Assembly (NCBI GenBank): GCA_963765705.1
Contig: CAVXXJ010000008.1
Span: 186,001-250,000 of the forward strand
DNA: 64,000 nt
Reading direction: 5' to 3'
Source: Gaiellasilicea sp963765705
GTDB lineage: Bacteria; Actinomycetota; Thermoleophilia; Gaiellales; Gaiellaceae
Shown here: positions 56,003 to 64,000 of the stretch, piece after piece
Layout of the letters: every line of letters starts with the position of its first letter
How positions within the stretch are numbered: the stretch's first letter is position 1
Translations under genes and position numbers: made by a program
Notes under the pieces: generated by a model
What the model saw: only the letters and a program-made list of their open reading frames with translations
The model's database searches: none
What the model was told of the DNA's origin: nothing

Positions 56003-56046
56003 TTGCAGACAAGACTGACTGAAGAACAGAAAGAGGCGCTGATCAC

Positions 56047-60645
<4,599 letters not shown>

Positions 60646-60669
60646 GGCCGCGAGGCCGATCGGAGTGAC

Positions 60670-60697
60670 GCGAGGGCGGCCGAGAGGCCGCCCTCGC
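60670..60697 (+). terminator. Terminator of rpoBC
   Basis: Perfect 12-bp stem GCGAGGGCGGCC/GGCCGCCCTCGC with a GAGA loop, 24 nt after rpoC. No U tract. Confidence 0.8.
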
Positions 60698-60715
60698 TGA
60701 TATCGGGCGGGACGG

Positions 60716-61891
60716 CTAGGAGCTGGTGGCGGTCCCGGGTTCCTGGCGGGGGAGAGTCGTCGCCGAGTTGACGGCGACCACCGTGGCCTTGCCGGCGCCC
60801 TTGGCGCGGTAGAGCGCCTCGTCGGCGCGCTCGAAGAACGACACCGCGTCGTCCTCGGGCCGGAGCTCGGTGACGCCGGCCGAGATGTGCAGCCGGCCCG
60901 CCTGCCCGACCGGCCTGGCGGAGACGGCATGCTCGAGCCGCTTGTAGAGCTGATCGGCGTCGGTCACCGACGACTCCGGCATGATCACCGCGAACTCGTC
61001 TCCGCCGACGCGGCAGGCGACGTCCGCCGACCGGACGACCTCGCGCACGCGGTCGGATGCCTCGGCCAGTACGGCATCGCCGGAGAGATGGCCGATCCGG
61101 TCGTTGATCGCCTTGAAGTCGTCGACGTCGAAGATCACCAGCGCGAGGCTGCGGCTGTAGCGGTGTGCGCGTGCGACCTCGCGCGCCAGCGTCTCGTGGA
61201 AGTAGCGGCGGTTGTGCAGCCCCGTGAGAGCGTCCAGGTCGGCGAGCTGGCGCGCCAGGCGGAAGCGGCGCGCGTTGTCGATCGCCGGCCCGGCCCGCAG
61301 CGCCAGCTCCTCCAGCTCTGCCGTCGCCGTCTCGCCGAACGCTTCCACTCCCCGGCGGGAGTACGCCGTGAGGAAGCCATACGGCACTCCGTCGGACGCC
61401 AGGGGGACCGCGAGCGCCGCCCGGATCCGGCTGTGGCCGCCGGCCTCGTCGCGGTCGTACTCGTATGCGATCGCGATCGAGCGGGGCGTCGATCCGTCGG
61501 GTGGGCCCTCGATCGCCGCCGTCGGCTCGCCCGTTCCGAGGCCGACCGACGCGACGAGAGGCTCGGTGCCCTCCGCGGCGATGGAGACGACGGCGGCGTC
61601 GGCGCCGTCGAGTGCGCCGGCTGCCTCGAGCGTGCGCGCGAGCACCTCGTCCAGGTCGATCGTGCCGCCGAGCTCGCCGAGCAGGCGCGCGCGGCGGTTC
61701 TCCTGCTGTGCGCGCTCGAGCGCCTCGGAGAGGTCGCGGACCATCGCCTCCATCCGCTCGTCGAGCTCGGCGGCCACGGCAGCCAGCCGGTCGTCGCTCG
61801 TGCCGCCCGAACGGCGTCCGAGCAGGAAGACGGTTGTGGCGAGGGTCATCGCGACCACCGCCGCGCCGCAGGCGATGAGGATCGTGGTCAT
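60716..61891 (-). CDS. Diguanylate cyclase with membrane anchor, coiled coil and GAF domain
   Basis: 391 residues from ATG 61891 (a GTG at 61933 would add 14). A membrane helix (ILIACGAAVVAMTLATTVFLLGRR), a coiled coil (AAVAAELDERMEAMVRDLSEALERAQQ), a GAF-like sensor (residues about 75-210) and a GGDEF domain follow. The active site is GGDEF at about 296-300 in CRVGGDEFAVIMPE, with DVDDFKAINDRIGH before it. It makes c-di-GMP. A degenerate I-site (no clear RxxD) suggests weak product inhibition. It is inserted between rpoC and rpsL on the opposite strand. TAGAGT at 61932-61937 gives a ~33-nt leader. Confidence 0.92.
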   Translation of the reverse strand: MTTILIACGAAVVAMTLATTVFLLGRRSGGTSDDRLAAVAAELDERMEAMVRDLSEALERAQQENRRARLLGELGGTIDLDEVLARTLEAAGALDGADAAVVSIAAEGTEPLVASVGLGTGEPTAAIEGPPDGSTPRSIAIAYEYDRDEAGGHSRIRAALAVPLASDGVPYGFLTAYSRRGVEAFGETATAELEELALRAGPAIDNARRFRLARQLADLDALTGLHNRRYFHETLAREVARAHRYSRSLALVIFDVDDFKAINDRIGHLSGDAVLAEASDRVREVVRSADVACRVGGDEFAVIMPESSVTDADQLYKRLEHAVSARPVGQAGRLHISAGVTELRPEDDAVSFFERADEALYRAKGAGKATVVAVNSATTLPRQEPGTATSS

Positions 61892-61931
61892 GGCTCGGGG
61901 GACTGAGACGGCGAATCCGTGCCGCTGGCTC

Positions 61932-61937
61932 ACTCTA
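61932..61937 (-). promoter_or_regulatory. -10 element (TAGAGT) for the diguanylate cyclase
   Basis: TAGAGT on the minus strand, 40 nt before the ATG at 61891. The GTG at 61933 overlaps it and so is unlikely to be the start. Confidence 0.4.
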
Positions 61938-62047
61938 ATCGGCCTTACCCCCCATAGCTATGACTTGCAAAGCGTAAGCGAGCCGGTGGAAGCGCTCTCC
62001 GTTCAGGCGTGGATCCCATTCTCTGAGCAGAGTTGCGGCGTCTTCGC

Positions 62048-62053
62048 TACACT
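62048..62053 (+). promoter_or_regulatory. -10 element (TACACT) for the rpsL operon
   Basis: TACACT about 93 nt before the rpsL GTG, the same hexamer as at the tRNA promoter. The leader contains GGGC...GCCC pairing and a GGGGAG ribosome-binding site. Confidence 0.4.
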
Positions 62054-62145
62054 CCGCTGTCCGGTTGGCAGGGCTTTAGCTGCATGCCCGGCCGACCGTT
62101 GCTGTGTGAGCAAAGACCGCCGTAACACCGATTGGGGAGCAACGC

Positions 62146-62513
62146 GTGCCGACAACAAACCAGCTCGTTCGCAAGGGTCGTCAGACGCCGAAGGCGAAGA
62201 CGAAGACCCCTGCGCTCCGCGGTGCTCCACAGAAGCGCGGCGTCTGCACGCGCGTCTACACGACGACCCCGAAGAAGCCGAACTCGGCGCTGCGCAAGGT
62301 CGCGCGCGTGCGGCTGACGAACCAGATGGAGGTCACGACCTACATCCCGGGCGAGGGGCACAACTTGCAGGAGCACTCCGTGGTGCTGATCCGCGGCGGC
62401 CGCGTCAAGGACCTGCCGGGCATTCGCTACAAGGTGATCCGCGCCGCGCTCGACACCGCCGGCGTCTCCGATCGCCGGCAGGGCCGCTCGAAGTACGGAG
62501 CGAAGCGCCCGTA

Positions 62514-62514
<1 letters not shown>
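62146..62514 (+). CDS. rpsL: 30S ribosomal protein S12
   Basis: 122 residues from GTG 62146. TTTPKKPNSALRKVARVRLTN has the wild-type lysine tied to streptomycin sensitivity, and GGRVKDLPGIRYKVIRAALDTAGV is standard. GGGGAG precedes the start. Its TAA overlaps the rpsG ATG. Confidence 0.97.
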
Positions 62515-62984
<470 letters not shown>

Positions 62985-62991
62985 GGGAGAC

Positions 62992-64000
<1,009 letters not shown>

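Noticed and set aside
61938..62145. A small gene or RNA in the gap before rpsL
   Set aside because: No frame with a plausible start and codon use was seen. Apart from the TACACT -10 and a GGGC/GCCC pairing, nothing specific is visible.

Overview
The window is high-GC DNA of an actinobacterial type. The RNA polymerase and ribosomal genes look like those of deep-branching Actinobacteriota (Thermoleophilia/Gaiella-like is my best guess, from gene content and style only). Start codons are often GTG or TTG, genes overlap by ATGA/GTGA/TGATG, and many first genes have a TANNNT -10 hexamer only 6-8 nt before the start codon, which points to leaderless mRNAs. No insertion sequences, prophage, CRISPR array or replication origin were seen.

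Layout. 1-4.5 kb: the start of a sulfotransferase, a fused NuoE-NuoF flavoprotein, arfB, and a NagD-like phosphatase-acpS-nnr operon. 4.6-9.2 kb: a small secreted protein, a SipW/ER-type signal peptidase with a long extra domain, a small RTX-repeat secreted protein sharing an ATNTVP motif with the first one, an NmrA-like reductase and alr. 9.2-11.7 kb: a copper operon copZ-copA-csoR with a CsoR-type operator. 11.7-19.5 kb: an SDR, a large secreted subtilase, fabI and a MalT-like LuxR regulator. 19.7-27.1 kb: a hydrolase, a multi-spanning membrane protein, a peroxiredoxin with an in-frame UGA at the peroxidatic position, an ECF sigma/anti-sigma pair and three exported beta-propeller-like proteins, one frameshifted. 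27-33 kb: a YbdK-type ligase, RidA, a serine hydrolase, an alpha/beta hydrolase, a cyclic-nucleotide-binding protein, Nudix, a lipid kinase, two membrane/small proteins and thioredoxin. 33-43.4 kb: ileS, two small DNA/zinc-binding proteins with palindromic repeats, ispH, a large sensor kinase with its response regulator, a CAP protein and an EamA exporter. 43.5-46.9 kb: a four-gene osmolyte-type ABC importer. 46.9-64 kb: tdk, then the transcription/translation cluster tRNA(CAU)-rpmG-secE-nusG-rplK-rplA-rplJ-rplL, a frameshifted secreted protein, rpoB-rpoC, a diguanylate cyclase, and rpsL-rpsG-fusA (cut by the window end).

Most noteworthy. (1) At 22041-22472 on the minus strand a peroxiredoxin is split by a UGA exactly where the peroxidatic Cys belongs, and a bacterial-SECIS-like hairpin lies 13 nt downstream. 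I read it as a selenoprotein that ordinary gene callers would miss. (2) A GGCC-N4-GGCC palindrome of nearly constant sequence occurs in three intergenic regions, about 43-46 nt before start codons. (3) The dedicated signal peptidase is flanked by two exported proteins sharing ATNTVP just after their signal segments. (4) Reading frames are broken in three low-complexity or secreted-protein genes (25.5, 50.9-51.0 and 51.8 kb), so base-level indel error has to be excluded there.
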